The notes under the pieces were generated by a model. The model was not told the origin of the DNA. It saw only the letters and a list, made by a program, of their open reading frames with translations, and did not search any database. Shown one piece after another: positions 5,524 through 6,507 of a stretch of 6,507 nt of DNA; position 1 is the first letter of the stretch; each line of letters opens with the position of its first letter. A program made the translations under genes and the position numbers. Source of the stretch: Prevotella sp. Lineage in GTDB: Bacteria; Bacteroidota; Bacteroidia; Bacteroidales; Bacteroidaceae. Where the stretch lies: contig JAJPZE010000253.1 in assembly GCA_021204565.1 (NCBI GenBank), positions 1 to 6,507 on the forward strand, in the 5' to 3' direction.

Positions 5524-6507
5524 ATGAAGAAGTGGACAATAGACGACTCTAAGGAGCTCTACAACATCAAAGGCTGGGGCGTAAACTATTTTGGAATAAA
5601 CGAGAAAGGCAACGTTTTCGTTTCCCCGCACAAGGACAACGTGCAAGTCGACCTTAAGGAATTAGTGGACGAATTAGAGTCGCGCCACGTCAGTCCGCCC
5701 CTTATATTGCGCTTCCCCGACATACTCGACTCGCGTATTCAATCCACTTCCGCATGCTTCGAAAAGGCGGCGAACGAATACGGATACAAGGCGGAGAACT
5801 ATATCGTCTTCCCTATTAAAGTCAACCAGATGCGCCCCGTCGTCGAGGAGATAATATCGCACGGAGCTAAGTATAACATAGGTTTGGAGGCCGGCTCGAA
5901 GCCCGAATTGCACGCCGTGCTCGCCACTCATATGGACTCCGACAGCATAATCATCTGCAACGGACATAAGGACAAGAACTATATCGAGCTCGCCTTGTTG
6001 GCTCAGAAAATGGGCAAGCGCATCTTTCACGTCATCGAGAAACTGCCCGAGGTGAAGATTATAGCGGAGACCGCCGCGAAGTTAGGCGTGCGCCCGACGT
6101 TAGGCGTGCGTTTGAAGCTCGCCGCCTCCGGTGCGGGGAAATGGCAGGAGAGCGGTGGGGACGCCTCGAAGTTCGGTCTTAACTCGTCGGAGCTGCTTAC
6201 GGCGCTCCAACTGCTTGAGGAGATGGGGATGAAAGACTGCCTTAAACTAATGCACTTTCATATCGGTTCGCAAATCACGAAGATACGCCGCATCTCGTCG
6301 GCACTCCGCGAGGCGGCGCAATATTACGTACAGCTCAGGGCAATGGGATTTAATATCGAGTTTGTCGATTGCGGAGGCGGATTAGGCGTCGACTACGACG
6401 GCACGCGCTCCTCCAACTCCGAGTCGTCGGTCAACTACTCCATACAAGAGTACATCAACGACTGCGTCGATACTTTCGTCGAAGCCGCAAACGAGAACAA
6501 CATACCC
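5524..6507 (+). CDS. speA: Biosynthetic arginine decarboxylase, N-terminal half (runs off the window)
   Basis: This PLP-dependent enzyme converts L-arginine to agmatine and CO2, the entry to putrescine and spermidine synthesis. The window holds 328 codons of a protein family usually about 630 residues long; the frame is still open at the right edge. The PLP-binding lysine is Lys99 in FPIKVNQMRP. Also visible are GLEAGSKPEL (120-129), SGGDASKFGL (210-219), HFHIGSQ (244-250) and the phosphate-binding glycines in GGGLGVDYDGT (284-294). I chose the ATG at 5524 because family members start M(K/R)KW.I.DS.ELYNI; an in-frame ATG at 5515 would add only Met-Asn-Asp and cannot be excluded. The gap from aroK (36 bp) contains no hairpin, so it is likely the third gene of the topA-aroK operon. 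The strong N-terminal similarity to Bacteroides SpeA is from memory. All catalytic residues expected in this half are present. Confidence 0.95.
   Translation, partial: MKKWTIDDSKELYNIKGWGVNYFGINEKGNVFVSPHKDNVQVDLKELVDELESRHVSPPLILRFPDILDSRIQSTSACFEKAANEYGYKAENYIVFPIKVNQMRPVVEEIISHGAKYNIGLEAGSKPELHAVLATHMDSDSIIICNGHKDKNYIELALLAQKMGKRIFHVIEKLPEVKIIAETAAKLGVRPTLGVRLKLAASGAGKWQESGGDASKFGLNSSELLTALQLLEEMGMKDCLKLMHFHIGSQITKIRRISSALREAAQYYVQLRAMGFNIEFVDCGGGLGVDYDGTRSSNSESSVNYSIQEYINDCVDTFVEAANENNIP

Overview
The window looks like chromosomal DNA from a member of the Bacteroidales (Bacteroidota). Three things point there. The right half encodes DNA topoisomerase I, shikimate kinase and biosynthetic arginine decarboxylase in the order topA-aroK-speA, which I recall as typical of this group, and the proteins are close to Bacteroides-type sequences. 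Both outward-facing genes have a match to the Bacteroidota -7 promoter motif TAnnTTTG. The left half encodes a multidomain secreted protein whose C-terminus ('IYNLQG...KGIYI.GGRKF.VK') is characteristic of Bacteroidales exported proteins. The genus cannot be fixed from the sequence.

Layout. Bases 1-122 hold no convincing gene but carry a 22-bp tandem repeat. Bases 123-161 form a perfect 16-bp-stem hairpin, probably the terminator of the leftward unit. Bases 202-363 (minus) encode a 53-residue peptide beginning MKRYIKPE, which resembles the small 'MKKYxKP' proteins scattered through Bacteroidales genomes. Bases 387-2357 (minus) encode a 656-residue secreted protein with a signal peptide, a beta-sandwich module, a chitobiase/hexosaminidase C-terminal-type domain, a CBM-like jelly roll and a C-terminal module. 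Bases 2358-2620 are a divergent, AT-rich promoter region. Bases 2621-4963 (plus) are topA, 4960-5487 aroK (4-bp ATGA overlap), and 5524 to the window end is the first half of speA.

Functionally the right half is a housekeeping operon (DNA supercoiling, aromatic amino acid precursors, polyamines) with nothing obviously unusual in its catalytic residues. The left half is an accessory surface or secretion unit. Its most striking feature is an uninterrupted run of 11 G inside the coding strand of the large secreted protein. The frame is open at exactly 11 G; loss or gain of one G leads to a stop within about 9 codons. This is what a phase-variable contingency locus looks like, and it sits directly upstream of an uncharacterised small peptide gene in the same transcription unit. 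These two features, together with the 22-bp repeat near the terminator, are the parts of the window most worth following up.
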